Below, in pieces: positions 51,796-64,000 of a DNA stretch of 64,000 bases; position 1 is the first letter of the stretch, and every line of letters starts with the position of its first letter. The stretch is from Litoditis marina (Eukaryota; Nematoda; Chromadorea; Rhabditida; Rhabditidae). The stretch lies in assembly GCA_964036275.1 (NCBI GenBank), contig OZ038437.1, forward strand, positions 12,455,638 to 12,519,637, in the 5' to 3' direction. The notes beneath the pieces were generated by a model. The model was not told the origin of the DNA. It made no database searches and was given only the letters and a program-made list of their open reading frames with translations. The position numbers were made by a program, and so were the translations under genes.

Positions 51796-51938
51796 TACAA
51801 ATGACGCCATTTCATCCAAAAACAAAAAACTTTGAGACACATTTCACACACACATACTGAAATGGGTTTTTTTTTTCGCTTTAATGCTTAAATATATATT
51901 TTTTCTCGAATTTTCAATTTTTATACGCTTGATTTCCA

Positions 51939-51989
51939 GAATACTTGCCTACCAGTCGGGGCCCGCATACAACCACCATTACAGCCAGT
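51939..51989 (+). other. Possible small leader exon of the GBA2-like gene
   Basis: GATTTCCAG precedes and GTAGGT follows 51 bases (17 open codons) of GC-richer sequence. It is 4.2 kb upstream of the first GBA2-like coding exon and could be its 5' leader; no other support. Confidence 0.25.
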
Positions 51990-52068
51990 GGTAGGTCAAA
52001 AGTCATTATTATTCTATGTCTTGCTTTCTCACCCCTTTCTGTCTCCTCTCCCTATCCTCACTTCCTCT

Positions 52069-52141
52069 TATTATCTCTCTCTCTCTTTCCATCTCTCTAT
52101 CTCTCCCACTCTAAACACCGCTCTCTCTCTCTGTCTTCACA

Positions 52142-52215
<74 letters not shown>

Positions 52216-52225
52216 GCTTTCTCTA

Positions 52226-52281
<56 letters not shown>

Positions 52282-52371
52282 GCTTTCTCTATCTCTCTCT
52301 CTCTCTCTCTCTCTAGCTTTCTCTATCTCTCTTTCTCTTTCTCTCTTTCTCTATCTCTCTCTCTCTCTCAG
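52069..52371. repeat. Long (CT)n microsatellite
   Basis: About 300 bases of CTCTCT with periodic TAGCTTTCTCTAT interruptions, a higher-order unit of about 65-90 bases. The long Ser-Leu frames here are artefacts. Confidence 0.95.
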
Positions 52372-52724
52372 TAGATCAATATTGACCCGATCCCCCAACA
52401 TGTGCACTATGCATGCAAGAAAAGCGTGAAAAGCGCGACTCTATTGATTTTTCGTTTTCACTCTCAGATGTTTGGTTTATGCGACCGCTCAGCTGATTTC
52501 TTTGCTCTCTAAACTATAAACTACAATAAATCTAACTTGAATAGTTGGTTTTGGGCATTCTCACACCATGTAAAGGAAAGTTTTAATACTTTAAGTTATA
52601 ATTGTCATTACAACTTTCAATTTTACGTTTGTCAAAGCATAGTTTTTCTCCGATTTTGACATAGCTAATAGGAATAGAAACATTATGTGTAGCTCACATT
52701 CACATTGATATCAACGATCGAAAT

Positions 52725-52894
52725 CATACCCCAGTAAAGTTGTCCGAATAGTCAGAAAAAATTGAAAAACGGACTACTTTTCCGCCGAAAAGAAGATAAT
52801 CTGTCTACTTTTGATGAAAAATCATAAATTTTCACTTGTTTACATACGAAAACGGACTAATTTTTGTCGCTTAGTCAGACCTTACTGTTGTATG
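52725..52894. repeat. Family B TIR element
   Basis: CATACCCCAGTAAAGTTGTC to GACCTTACTGTTGTATG. Confidence 0.85.
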
Positions 52895-54079
52895 CATCTC
52901 ACCTGCTCACAGTTTTGAATGACGCAGAAAGAAAAACCAAAGAATCTATATCGATCTTTTATTGTGTAGATCAGACGAACTTCAGTTACTATCCGGGTTT
53001 TCATCCGAAAACTGTTTTCAGAACAGAATTGTAGGCAAACGCAAATCTGCCATTTACATTTTTCTGTTTTATTCTCTATTTTCGATTATAGTATTATAGT
53101 CTGAAAGGTCACGAGCAAAGATTGTAGTTTTAGTCACTTATCTCAGAGGGGTTGTTGACATTATTTTTGTGAGATGGAGTAGTATTGAGATTAGAAGTGC
53201 CAAACTTGGCTAGGCAATTGCACAGTCACGTGAAACAAGTTAAACACAGCAGAACTCAGAACCGTGCAATGACAAAGTCACAAAGTGCACGTTTCCTCAT
53301 TAGAAAGCTAAGTTTACGTGTCTATTCAATTTACTTCTAGTATAATATAGGTGCTTCTTTATCGCTGGCATTACTATGGAGGGAAATTCGTAATTCTAAG
53401 ACTAATTCGTCGGAAGATAAAAGTAATTCTCATACTGATCTATACTCCATAGTTGTTGCCCTAGAGAAAGAGAATATCATACTGTGGATATGGATTTTTG
53501 CTGTGCGCAATCTTTATTATTCTTTGTAGTTTGGTGCGATGCAGCTTGGTGACAGCTGCTTTCACCATTGAACAGCCATCAACCACTTTCAATGTTTGAC
53601 AACCACTTTTCCACGTACAATAATATTGTGCATAGTGTGTACATATTTACAGTTTTTTGATGGAAGTGTATGCAAGCTTTTCAAGTGCCCATTGGAAACG
53701 AATAAATTCATGCAAAGTAGGCAATATTGATGATGCTAGTTCACCTTATAAATAACTGAATGTATCGTTGAAAGAGAGAACTAACAAAAAATGTGTTTAT
53801 TCAAGCGTTTTTACTTTATTGGTACTTGATCTATGCTTCACGTGACTTTCACGTGTTTTTCACGTGTGTTTTAGTGGTGTTATCATTCCATTGTCACTTA
53901 TCATCTTTGATGAGTCATCGACATACATCGAGAATGTCTGACTAGTTCCAGAATAGAATTACTTCTTTGTTTTAGTTTTTCCTCTCATTCGTTGAAACAG
54001 ATTTAAAGTTTAGTTTCTACCGACTTTGCAGTCAAATGGAATACACTGCTAAGGACTTTGTTGTGCGAGATTTACTGCC
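52895..54079. other. Intergenic; family N copy 2 (inverted) at about 53219-53310
   Basis: GCACAGTCACGTGAAACAAG and AACACAGCAGAACTCAGAA match family N in reverse. A run of three CACGTG sites lies at about 53835-53865. No exon seen. Confidence 0.55.
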
Positions 54080-54203
54080 TTAAAGAAGGACGATTACGTG
54101 GACCAATCCCGTGTCAACGGTCCTTTAAACTGCAATTGAAAAATGTATTGCAGTTTGAAGGACTGAAGCGTTGCGATTGGAGCACATAATCGTCCTTCTT
54201 TAA
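54080..54203. repeat. Family A TIR element, copy 7
   Basis: TTAAAGAAGGACGATTACGT to CATAATCGTCCTTCTTTAA. Confidence 0.85.
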
Positions 54204-54579
54204 ACGGCCAGAGCGACAAATGCGGCCGAATAACTTGGAATAATTTGAAAAATAACTGGAAATCATTTGTGTGCAGAGTGTAGTGTGAAATTCGCTTAAG
54301 AATATATGAATGCAGTTCATTTTGTGTCACTTTCTTTCAAGATGTATTTCCTAGAATTGTAGTTTGTAGTCTTCAAAACACTGTTTAATATCAACGTAGG
54401 GCGATTTCGTTGGATGTTTCATTAAATCACTCGTTTTCTTTGAAATAGGGATAATGAACTACCCTAACTTTAAAACAATAGTGACTTTTACTGCTAAAAA
54501 CCTCACCTGGTCCAATATGTGATTCTGGGCCTTTAGTGACTCGGAGACTTTTTTTATTGAAGGACTACTATTGTATTCT

Positions 54580-55171
54580 AATACACCAGCAAGGTTGTCC
54601 GAATAGTCAGAAAAGTTCGAAAACCGGACTACTTTTTAGCCAAAAAAGATGAAAATCGGTCCACCTTTGATGGAAAATCCTTAATTTTCACGTGTTTACA
54701 TCTAAAAACGGATTACTTTTTGTCGCTCAGTCGGACCTTACTGGTGTATGTGTATTCTGACACAGTCGCTTGAAATGCGCGGTCTGTGCCATGGCAACTT
54801 TGACCGCAAGGTCTAAGAAGTTCAAAAATCGGTGTTTTTTGGCGATTTTGGTAGTTTTTTTTTCTCGGTTCATTTAGCGAATTGGTCAATAAGAGTGTTC
54901 CAAACTGGCACATGTTGTTCTGTTTTGCTGTGTTTGTAGTATGATGTCAATGGTTTTCTAGCATAGTTCTAAACAATGATGGTTGTGCGGACCGAACTAC
55001 ATTCAAACACTAGTAAGGTCTGACTAAGCGACAAAAATTAGTCCGTTTACGTATGTAAACAAGTGAAAATTTATGATTTTTCATCAAAAGTAGACCGATT
55101 GTCTTCTTGTCGGCGAAAATGTAGTCCTTTTTAGATTTTTCTGACTATTCGGACAACCTTACTGGGGTATG
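54580..55171. repeat. Two family B copies (54580-54750 and 55005-55171)
   Basis: They lie in opposite orientation: the first begins ATACACCAGCAAGGTTGTC, the second AAACACTAGTAAGGTCTGAC and ends CCTTACTGGGGTATG. Confidence 0.8.
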
Positions 55172-55495
55172 ACTACATTTCAGTTATTATAACCTCCTCT
55201 AAGTTTGCTTGAACTTCTTTTCTCTCACCCTTTTGTTAGAAATAACAGGAAAACTTCAACTGGTCTGAAAAGTTCAAAAACGTGTTCAAGTTTCGTGGCT
55301 TTTTTGACTGGCAAGTATGTAACCTGTAAGCTGCGTTGGTTTTCGTGCCCAAGCCAAGTTTACCAAAATTGCTCTGAAACAGTTTGCTCGGGTACTCTTG
55401 GAATACTCGGTCGGATTTTGAACTGTTCAAGACTTGGACTAGACTATTTTTGATCTACAGTTTTAATGTTTTCTCTCTTCTTTCTTTTCATCTCT

Positions 55496-55733
55496 TTATC
55501 GCTCTCTCTCTCTTCCTCTTCTTCGGTATCTCTATGTCGCTTTTTCTCTCCCTCTCTCTCTCAGGGGTGACCACAGGTTGCACACCGTGCAACTTTTCAG
55601 GGGGAGAGGGGTCGTAAATTCCTCTCCAGCGGAAAAATGTTACAAATTCGGCTGATTTTGTGCAATTTTCGAAAAATTCCACAAAATCCTGGAAAATGTT
55701 ACTAATCTCCCCCCCCCCCCTCCCTTCTCTCTG

Positions 55734-55774
<41 letters not shown>

Positions 55775-55776
55775 AA
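55496..55776. repeat. CT tracts around family M copy 3 (55564-55710)
   Basis: CTCTCT tracts at 55496-55563 and 55720-55776 flank GGGGTGACCACAGGTTGCAC and GGGGAGAGGGGTCGTAAATT, with a run of C at 55710-55720. The M copy appears inserted into a CT microsatellite. Confidence 0.75.
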
Positions 55777-55784
55777 TACTCGGT

Positions 55785-56126
55785 TAATTCTATATGTAAC
55801 CGGGTTTTTTGGTATAGTCTTTTCCATTCCTACTGAGACTGCTACAGTTGGATTTCGAAACTTCCAAGCCGTTTTGCTCACTTAATTTTGATCGGAAAAG
55901 TTGAGAATGTTCGTACCTCATTCTTCTTCTCAGGTAGAGTACATATACGAGAGCATTTTCCATGAACTACATTTTCAGTTTCACCACAGCCTTCGGAAAG
56001 TTTGTAAGGTTACTGAAGGACTCTCAGTAGGCGTGGTGTGAACTATAACCTAACCGGCTTTTGATAATTTTTTTTTCGGTTACTTCGATAGGTAACCGAA
56101 CCGGTCGGTAACCTAATACTTGGCCC
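55785..56126. repeat. Family C element split by a family O-like element (about 55813-56052)
   Basis: The left end (TTCTATATGTAACCGGG) stops at GGTATAGTCTTTTCCATTCC. The right part resumes with AACCTAACCGGC after GTGTGAACTATA. The insert has TATAGT...ACTATA ends like family O. Confidence 0.6.
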
Positions 56127-56158
56127 TAATACTCCCTCCCTTCCAGAATCCTCTCGTT

Positions 56159-57860
<1,702 letters not shown>

Positions 57861-57879
57861 GTGGGAAGATGGTTCACGT

Positions 57880-58260
57880 TTTACGTGAGGTCACGTGTTT
57901 CACGTGTGATGTGACTTGACTTTTACTTGTGACTAGTGGAGGGAGATAAACTCAGCTTCTGGGGATTTGAATTCCCACAAACGGAGATGTACTACAGGTG
58001 GGTCACGTGCAGTTCACGTGAGCATTCGTGAAGAGGGGGTTAACGTGCATTTACATGTGTTTCACGTGTGTGTAGTGAGATTCAGCACCTGGGGCTCAGA
58101 ATTCCCACAGACGGAGATGTACTACAGGTTGGTCACGTGCAGTTTTACGATTTTCACGTGTAATACTCTGTGGATCACGTGAGTAGAGATACACGTTTGG
58201 GGTTCATGAAAGGCATGACGTTCACCGTTCACGTGTAGGTTCACGTGTTACATCAAAGTT
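57880..58260. promoter_or_regulatory. Cluster of CACGTG E-boxes
   Basis: About nine to eleven CACGTG palindromes within about 380 bases, plus near matches, carried partly by the exon-edge copies. CACGTG is bound by bHLH factors (Myc/Max, TFEB/HLH-30, USF types). A regulatory role is an inference; tandem spread of one seed site is the simpler explanation. Confidence 0.4.
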
Positions 58261-58528
58261 TCTCGTTTTAGAAACATTAAGAGGATGCAAAGTGCGAGTG
58301 AGAGAGTGTGCGGTTGTGTGAGATGCATGTTTCGGCGAAAAATCTAATCTAATGCGGTGGCAACACAGTTTACCACCTATGTCGGGTAAAACTGAGATGA
58401 CTGAATGATTTCTTGTTGCATTGACTTCAGATTTATCGATTAGTATCGATAACACGTGACCTTCTCTCTTCCTACCTACGGTTGTTCGAAAGTGTAGCCG
58501 TAATCAGATGCTACTCTCTAATTAATGG

Positions 58529-58818
58529 GGCCAATTCACAGGAGAACCGGGTTTTTCCCGAACCGAACCGCGAACCGGTCACTGGAGAACCGAACCGACT
58601 GAACCAGATGGTATACAAGGTAAAATGAGTGGGGATCCACTCATTTTACCTTGTATACGTCTTGTTTGTTTAAATCATGATTAATGTCGGACCGGTTCAA
58701 ACCACCTTCCACTGGAGAACCGGCCGGTTTGGAATGTCGGCTCGGTCGGTTCCTTCCGTTCGGTTCTCGAGTGACCGGTTCGGTTCGGGAAGGACCCGGT
58801 TCTCGAGGGAATTCGCCA
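58529..58818. repeat. Family E foldback element, copy 3
   Basis: GGCCAATTCACAGGAGAACC to CGGTTCTCGAGGGAATTCGCC, with a central palindrome (AAAATGAGTGGGGATCCACT). Confidence 0.8.
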
Positions 58819-59479
58819 TGGGTATAGTCTGTATCATTCCTACGTGAACTATTCGTAGTGCAGTTACTTCTCTGCGTCTATTCGCAATGCGATCTCTACC
58901 TACATTCTGACCTTTTCGTAACTCGTCGAAAAAAATGCTCTGATTCAAAGTATCGCCGACTGAGAAACTTCATTCCATCAATTTGTGGGAAAATCAATAA
59001 GTGGACCATGAAAAACTTCGTTCAAATACAAAAGTCAACAACGGTAGTTTAGAACACATATGATGGGTACCAGTTATTTGAGAGGGTATTGCATATGACA
59101 ACTCTATGGAACCCGGAAAAATTAATGTTTCACGATAAAGCCCAAAATATTGTGAGATATAAGCAATTTCATATGACAAAAGCTTAGCATGACAATAGGC
59201 CGGAATGACACTAACGAATACGAAAAACAACCACTTTGATTCCATGAAATTAGCAGACAATATATATACTACACTTCTTTCTGTTATGATCAAATTCAGC
59301 ACGAAAAGCCTAAACATAGTGGTGCTAAATTCGTGTAGTTTGAACACTTGTCATCTTATCAGTTTAAAATCAGATTCAAATTACATGAACGTTGTTTCAC
59401 GCATAACAATTGCATTGATACTAATACTCGATGCGAGAATTCGAAGAAATAACCAAAAGACCACACTTATCGTACCGTC
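58819..59479. other. Convergent intergenic region
   Basis: AT-rich, between the GBA2-like fragment and the 3' end of the SPT3-like gene. No exon of either gene was found. Confidence 0.5.
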
Positions 59480-62400
59480 CTACGCAGCATGGCTGCCGAA
59501 GGGGCCCTCGGGCATCGGCCGGTATTCCTGTTGTCTCCGCACCTCGCGATCGATATCGTATAGATCGGCGTCGTTGACCTGATTGATTTGTTTATTTACA
59601 TGCAAGCATGTGCATAGAGAAAACAGGAAAAAAGTAAAAAACAACTGAATTAGAGCAAGATGACACAAGAATCAACATCATGATGAACACATACCCCAGT
59701 AAAGTTGTCCGGAAAGTCGAAAAAAATTGAAAAACTGACTACTTTTTCGCCGAACAAAAAGACAATCGGTACTTTTAATCATAAATTTTCACTGGTTTGC
59801 GTAACTAATTTTTGTGGCTTAGTCAGACTGGTGTTTGGATGAACAGAAAAGTGAAAGATTGTACCTCCTGAGTGCCGTTTAGCATCCGGGCGATGGGGGC
59901 GAAGGCGACTTCCGTGTCGACGGAATGAGAAGTCAGCGGGAAACGGAGCGTCTTGATGTCACCGCCGATGACACCACTACGGGATTTTCGATCGAGAGGG
60001 GCTGGAAAGGGGGATAGATTGAGCTCATGACCATATATGATATGACGGGTGTGAAACTACCTATCCGTATAGACCAATCAATAAACAATGCATATTACGA
60101 ATATCATGTATAAATGAACCGTCATTTAGTTTTAGTCTAAGAATGAACGCGAATCTGGATGAAAGATGATTGATCACCATGTGATTCCCCCTGGAAGAGG
60201 ATGAGCGAACAACCAGATACGGAAATTGAGCACGACTGTGCGTTCACGTCAGTTTCTCGCTTTGTTTTGGGAGAAATCCGAGACAATAGGGTTTTTCTCT
60301 GTTCGTATAAAAAGAATGGCACTCACCGTAAAATCTGTGGAATTCCTGCTGCTGTTTCCGGCTCTTTTCAATCTGGGATAGTTCGCTCTCGGTCTTGATC
60401 GGGTCCATGGAATGGCCGAGGGACGGCAGGATACGGAAACTCTTCCCCTCCAGAATTATACCTGAATCAGTTGCGCTTTAGTAGTCGAGAAGTGACAGTA
60501 ACTATAGTCGCCATTTTCCCCATAAAGACAGCAGAGGGTTCGATTGATTGAGCGATGCGGGGCGAACGGTCGTTGATTATCTGCCAGCAGTTGAGAGAGT
60601 GTGTAGATCAATGATACGCAGACAAACTGGCCGCTCGCCAAACCCCGTCCCATACATAATCGATGGTACGGTGTCCACAACGGTTTGACAAATCCTATAG
60701 TTGAAATCTCAAAATTATCAAGAAATGCGTCTTGTTTGGACCTGTCTGAAAGACGATAAGCTTGAGTAATCCATATGCTAACTCTACTGTCTCCAGAAGA
60801 ACCATGGAATCATTCAGTTCGTCGTGTTTGAACTGAATAAAACAAAAAAGGTGGGCAGGGGGCTAAAGTATTATCTCTGGAAGACGAACTTTTGACCTAC
60901 CGCTCTGTTCTGCGTCCATCATCGCAGCTAGTCCCTGTTCGTACTCGGTCCTCGTGATGGCTTCATAGATGGGCTTCCTTTCGAGATTCGTCTTCTCGTC
61001 CCACCTGCGTGCCATCGCGTCACAGACGGTGCCCAGTTGGGGATAGAATTCCAGCGGGCGGAGGACAACGTCGGTGCGACGCTCCACCTCGCGCAGCTCC
61101 GAAGCGTAGAACACCATCTGAATGGAGTTGGTAAACGGGCGTATAGGATATATTTCTGGCTAAAACACGTCAATTGGGCGGTTTTAACGCTTATGTTCAC
61201 TCAGTTTTTGGCTTACGCTGAGGAGTGACAATCCTCGTGAATGGGGAAACCGGGCCAATCCTACAACTAACCGGGTTTTTAGGTAACCTAACCGGTTTTT
61301 GGTAACCCTTTTTTAGGTTACGTCACAGGTAACCGGTAGATAACCTAAAACTAAAATCCGGTTCTCGTACAAATTGACGGTAAAAACCACATTTTGCGTT
61401 GGAAAAACAGATAACCGGTTTTGCAGTTTCGGTAACCGACCGGTTTTACAGTTTCGGTAACCGACCGGTTACCTATCGAAGTAACCGGAAAAAAGGTTAC
61501 CGAAATCGGTTACATATAGAATTCACCGGGAAACCGAGCTGAACGGAATGCGCAAGCTGTCACGTGTATACTAGAGGTAAACTGAATATTCATGTAAAGT
61601 CAGCATTCTAATGAGACATCGTGCACTTTGTTATTGCACGTTTCTGAGTTCTGCTGTGTGCAACATGTTTCACGTGACTGTGCAATTGACTGACAGTATA
61701 ACTAACCTCGCGAAGTATCTCCTTGCCCAGAAAGTCGAGAATGAAGATGAGATCGGTTTGTAGTGGGGGAAACATGAGCAGCTCGTGGAATTTGTGAGCT
61801 CGAAAAGCGGACCTGAAATCAACTTTTGTTCGGAATTTCAAATTGAGTTGCGATATCATAAATTTTTCTTTTACAACGTGTTCCATTTTCCTATTAAATA
61901 AGTGAGGTTTCACGGCCCCATTCTACCCTATTGATGCCCAATACCCTGATATAAGTACGTACTTCCTGTCTGACCGATCAACGACTACAGTCTTATTAGG
62001 GGCCGGAAAACCGCCCTAAGCTACCCAGTTTCACTCCATTAGGGCCCTAGCTTTCTCATCAAAGAGCGTACTTCCTGATATCGACCATAGGGTTTTAAGG
62101 TATTAAGGTCTAACAGCCCCTAAAATTTTAATCTGAAAACGTACTCTCTGCCTTCACGGGCCAAGTTGGCCCGCGACCACCCTAATCTACCCCATCAGGG
62201 CCAAAATGGCCTGAAAAGTGTATAATAACGTACTTTCTCCCCGATCGACTGCAGAATGAGACTCGTTTGGCTGCCTTGTAATGTTCCCAGTCGTCGTCCG
62301 ATAGCACGTGGCGACGTCGCCGAAGGGGGTCCTTCATTCTGGCAAAGTAGGGGATGGAATAGTGATGATTCAGCGGAATAAAGGCATTTTCACGTCTTTT

Positions 62401-63838
62401 TGTGAGTTATATGTGTGGTTAGCAGTGGTGGTATCGTAGTATCATAGTTTGGTTGTTTACTAACTATCCTATAAAAAAACATGGTTCAGTTTGGTGAAAA
62501 ATCAGTTGCCGTTAGGGGTCCTTAGTCCACGTAATTCGTACATAGACTTCTACAGTACATATATGTACCCTTCAATGACCGTCTTGTAACGCAAACTTCA
62601 ATCTCGTTGGAGATATTTCCGAACACTAGAAAACTGCTAACTTTTACCATAACATTCAAATGGTTAAAACGGCCTGCAAAATTGTATCCATACTTCAGGA
62701 GTATCCGTGAGAGGGAAACAGACTAAACAGTTCATGTTTCGATTACGCATCAAAAAACTCAAATACGTATTGTACGGGTCTACGTATGGATGGCGGGGAC
62801 CATACCTGTAGTGCAATGTATCGGAAGCTGGTTCCATTCTGGCGGTGAAGAATTCCATCTGTGCGTCCGTCATGTACTGTCGCATTATACCGTAGATCAG
62901 GGGACAACTGGAAGGGAGGTAGATCAAATGGAAAGAGTTCTGTAGTTTGATCGGATGGAACGATAAAAATCATGAGTTTCCGAGTGACGAGTAGTAGCTC
63001 TGCGATCAAACTACAAACATGTCAGTTACGTCAATTCGGTTAGTGGAGTATGAACATATAGGGGTGGCTCTTCGCAACCCGAGCATATACAGTGTATGTT
63101 ATTCCTACTGTGTTTGTAGTTTGATCTCTTGTAGAAATGGCATGTGCGAACTACCACTGAGAATCTATCATTCCCCATATCAGCCACCTCTTCCCACAAG
63201 AGATGACCGAACTGGGTGCGGGTTATTTTGTTGCCCGATCCTGCTGTGTTTGTAGTTTTATGGCTTGTATCGAGTTCAAACTACAACAGAGATTAGGTCA
63301 TATCTCTCACCTTCTCCTAAAACAGATGACGGAACTGGGTGCCGGGTCGCGGAGATCATTTAGGAGGTAGTCGCCCTTCTCATGAGATCCCTTGGGAACC
63401 ACTCGGTCGATGTCACTCGTCTTTCGCTCAACCGCCTACAAAAACATACGTTTTTCAATAGAAATATGTAAAAATCGATTATTTTTCTTCAAAATTGGCA
63501 AATTTTCCCCAATTTCGGCATTTCTTGAGCAATTTAGACAACTTTACTGCAGTATGGAAATATGACGCTAGTTTCGCTAAATTCTCATGAAATCCCTACT
63601 TCAACGGTAACCGGATTTCAGTTCCTGGTTTCTCATGGAAAGTCCGAAAACCGGTTACCAACAGGGTTAAATTACCGAAATACGCGATTACTTGTAAAGT
63701 CGGCTAGGTTTACGTGACAAATTGAGTGAAAGTTTCTAGAGAATAGAACCTACCATCAGGTATCTAACTAGTCGTCTCAGGCGCACCGGACAACGTTGCA
63801 GTAGATGGATGATCACATTGGCGTAGGTGATTTCCTGG
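59480..63838 (-). CDS. SUPT3H: SPT3/SUPT3H-like SAGA subunit, N-terminus missing, 9 exons seen
   Basis: Exons in transcript order: 63838-63754, 63435-63311, 62907-62806, 62338-62234, 61812-61707, 61117-60901, 60461-60327, 60001-59865, 59578-59480 (TAG). All junctions are GT-AG and every phase agrees, giving 370 codons. The first exon seen resembles the end of the TAF13-like histone fold (NVIIHLLQRCPVRLRRLVRY). Exons 4-6 match the second half of SPT3: an acidic-aromatic lead with SF (LSDDDWEHYKAAKRVSFCSR), then DLIFILDFLGKEILREMVFY. SPT3 works in SAGA to deliver TBP to promoters. The C-terminal 200 residues (RKQQQEFHRFYAPLDRKSRS and others) are not recognised. Identification rests on motif pattern only. 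Confidence 0.68.
59690..59837. repeat. Family B TIR element, degenerate
   Basis: CATACCCCAGTAAAGTTGTC to GTCAGACTGGTGTTTGG, with internal deletions; last intron of the SPT3-like gene. Confidence 0.75.
60585..60662. repeat. Family H fragment
   Basis: AGAGAGTGTGTAGATCAATG and GATACGCAGACAAACTGGCC also occur together near 4913-4945. Confidence 0.55.
61253..61528. repeat. Family C element, full-length copy
   Basis: GGCCAATCCTACAACTAACC to GGTTACATATAGAATTCACC, with GGTTTTACAGTTTCGGTAAC duplicated inside; intron of the SPT3-like gene. Confidence 0.8.
61606..61700. repeat. Family N repeat, copy 3
   Basis: ACATCGTGCACTTTGTTATT and GCACGTTTCTGAGTTCTGCT; close match to 30283-30366. Confidence 0.7.
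61955..62262 (-). repeat. Degenerate tandem array seeded by the SPT3-like exon 4 donor
   Basis: Starting from the true exon end (CGTACTTTCTCCCCGATCGA at 62229-62248 on the plus strand), similar blocks begin near 62139, 62068 and 61957 (CGTACTTCCTGTCTGACCGA). CCCTAAGCTACCC/CATTAGGGCC blocks repeat between them. The donor GTACGT is kept in most copies, and copies lie downstream in the intron. Confidence 0.7.
62940..63017. repeat. GTAGTTTGATC hairpin
   Basis: TGTAGTTTGATCGGA and CTGCGATCAAACTACAAAC flank about 48 bases. A further half-copy, CTGTGTTTGTAGTTTGATCT, lies at 63108-63127. Confidence 0.65.
63186..63348 (-). repeat. Exon-edge duplication with donor, SPT3-like exon 2
   Basis: The exon end at 63309-63348 (plus-strand GATGACGGAACTGGGTGCCG) recurs at 63186-63224 (GATGACCGAACTGGGTGCGG), about 123 bases further into the intron, with the neighbouring donor region also similar but altered. 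Confidence 0.8.
63604..63706. repeat. Family C fragment
   Basis: ACGGTAACCGGATTTCAGTT and AAAACCGGTTACCAACAGGG; both ends are decayed. A degenerate family B end (CAACTTTACTGCAGTATG) lies just before it. Confidence 0.6.
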
Positions 63839-64000
63839 CTGAAAAATATTGATTATAATTTGACTGGTAATGATTTGCTAACTCGCTACAAAAGCACTTC
63901 TGCGGTATACCAGTTGTTTAATCGGAAGCTCTATTCTGTTTATACTAAATTTGTCGGCTATCTAAATACCACACATCCCATGTGTTTTTCATTACTTTTG

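Larger units (their letters stand above)
48492..52060. other. AP1G 3' region and intergenic DNA
   Basis: No coding exon is supported, apart from the possible leader exon at 51939-51989. An AATAAA lies near 49243. The AT-rich 98-codon frame at 49154-49450 has biased hydrophobic composition from T-rich DNA and no splice logic. Repeats inside are listed separately. Confidence 0.6.

Noticed and set aside
51945..52374. Open frames of more than 120 codons rich in Ser and Leu
   Set aside because: They are translations of the CT microsatellite; every frame of such a repeat is open.
59205..59582. 125-codon plus-strand frame
   Set aside because: It is antisense to the last exon of the SPT3-like gene and otherwise AT-rich filler; I also checked it for GBA2 catalytic motifs and found none.

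Overview
The window is eukaryotic nuclear DNA, most likely from a rhabditid (Caenorhabditis-like) nematode. Three things point there: nearly every intron ends in a TTTTCAG-type acceptor; two genes sit close together in the same direction with operon-like spacing; and an SNU13 of 128 residues looks worm-like. The assignment is an inference, because no spliced leader or worm-only gene was proven. Genes were built by joining exons with compatible phases at GT-AG junctions, since most exons are far shorter than any long open frame.

Layout. 0.2-9.9 kb (minus): two tandem paralogues of an unrecognised protein, one nearly complete (9877 to 3519) and one represented only by its first exon (227 to 164) before the window edge. 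13.9-17.2 kb (plus): two small unrecognised genes in a probable operon; the first carries an in-frame TGA. 18.7-19.5 kb (minus): SNU13 (15.5K/NHP2L1). 20.2-25.0 kb (plus): SREK1-like splicing factor with two RRMs and an RS tail. 25.6-31.2 kb (plus): MECR, mitochondrial enoyl reductase. 32.7-48.5 kb (plus): 24-exon AP-1 gamma-adaptin. 56.2-57.9 kb (plus): first five coding exons of a GBA2-type glucosylceramidase, with no continuation found. 63.8-59.5 kb (minus): SPT3/SUPT3H-like SAGA subunit, N-terminus beyond the window.

Introns and intergenic DNA are packed with short foldback elements with terminal inverted repeats. I name about sixteen families A to O plus an unnamed one, with several cases of one inserted into another. 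The genes look like unrelated housekeeping functions (splicing, mitochondrial fatty acid synthesis, vesicle coats, sphingolipid turnover, transcription), with no shared pathway.

The most unusual signal is local duplication of exon edges. At about a dozen exon-intron borders the last 15-75 bases of an exon plus its donor (or the first bases plus its acceptor) are repeated one to three times about 70-230 bases away inside the adjoining intron. The copy nearest the exon body stays in frame and the others are buried in the intron. One copy in the AP-1 gamma gene (41605-41637) has its own acceptor and donor and keeps frame, so it could be a new cassette exon.
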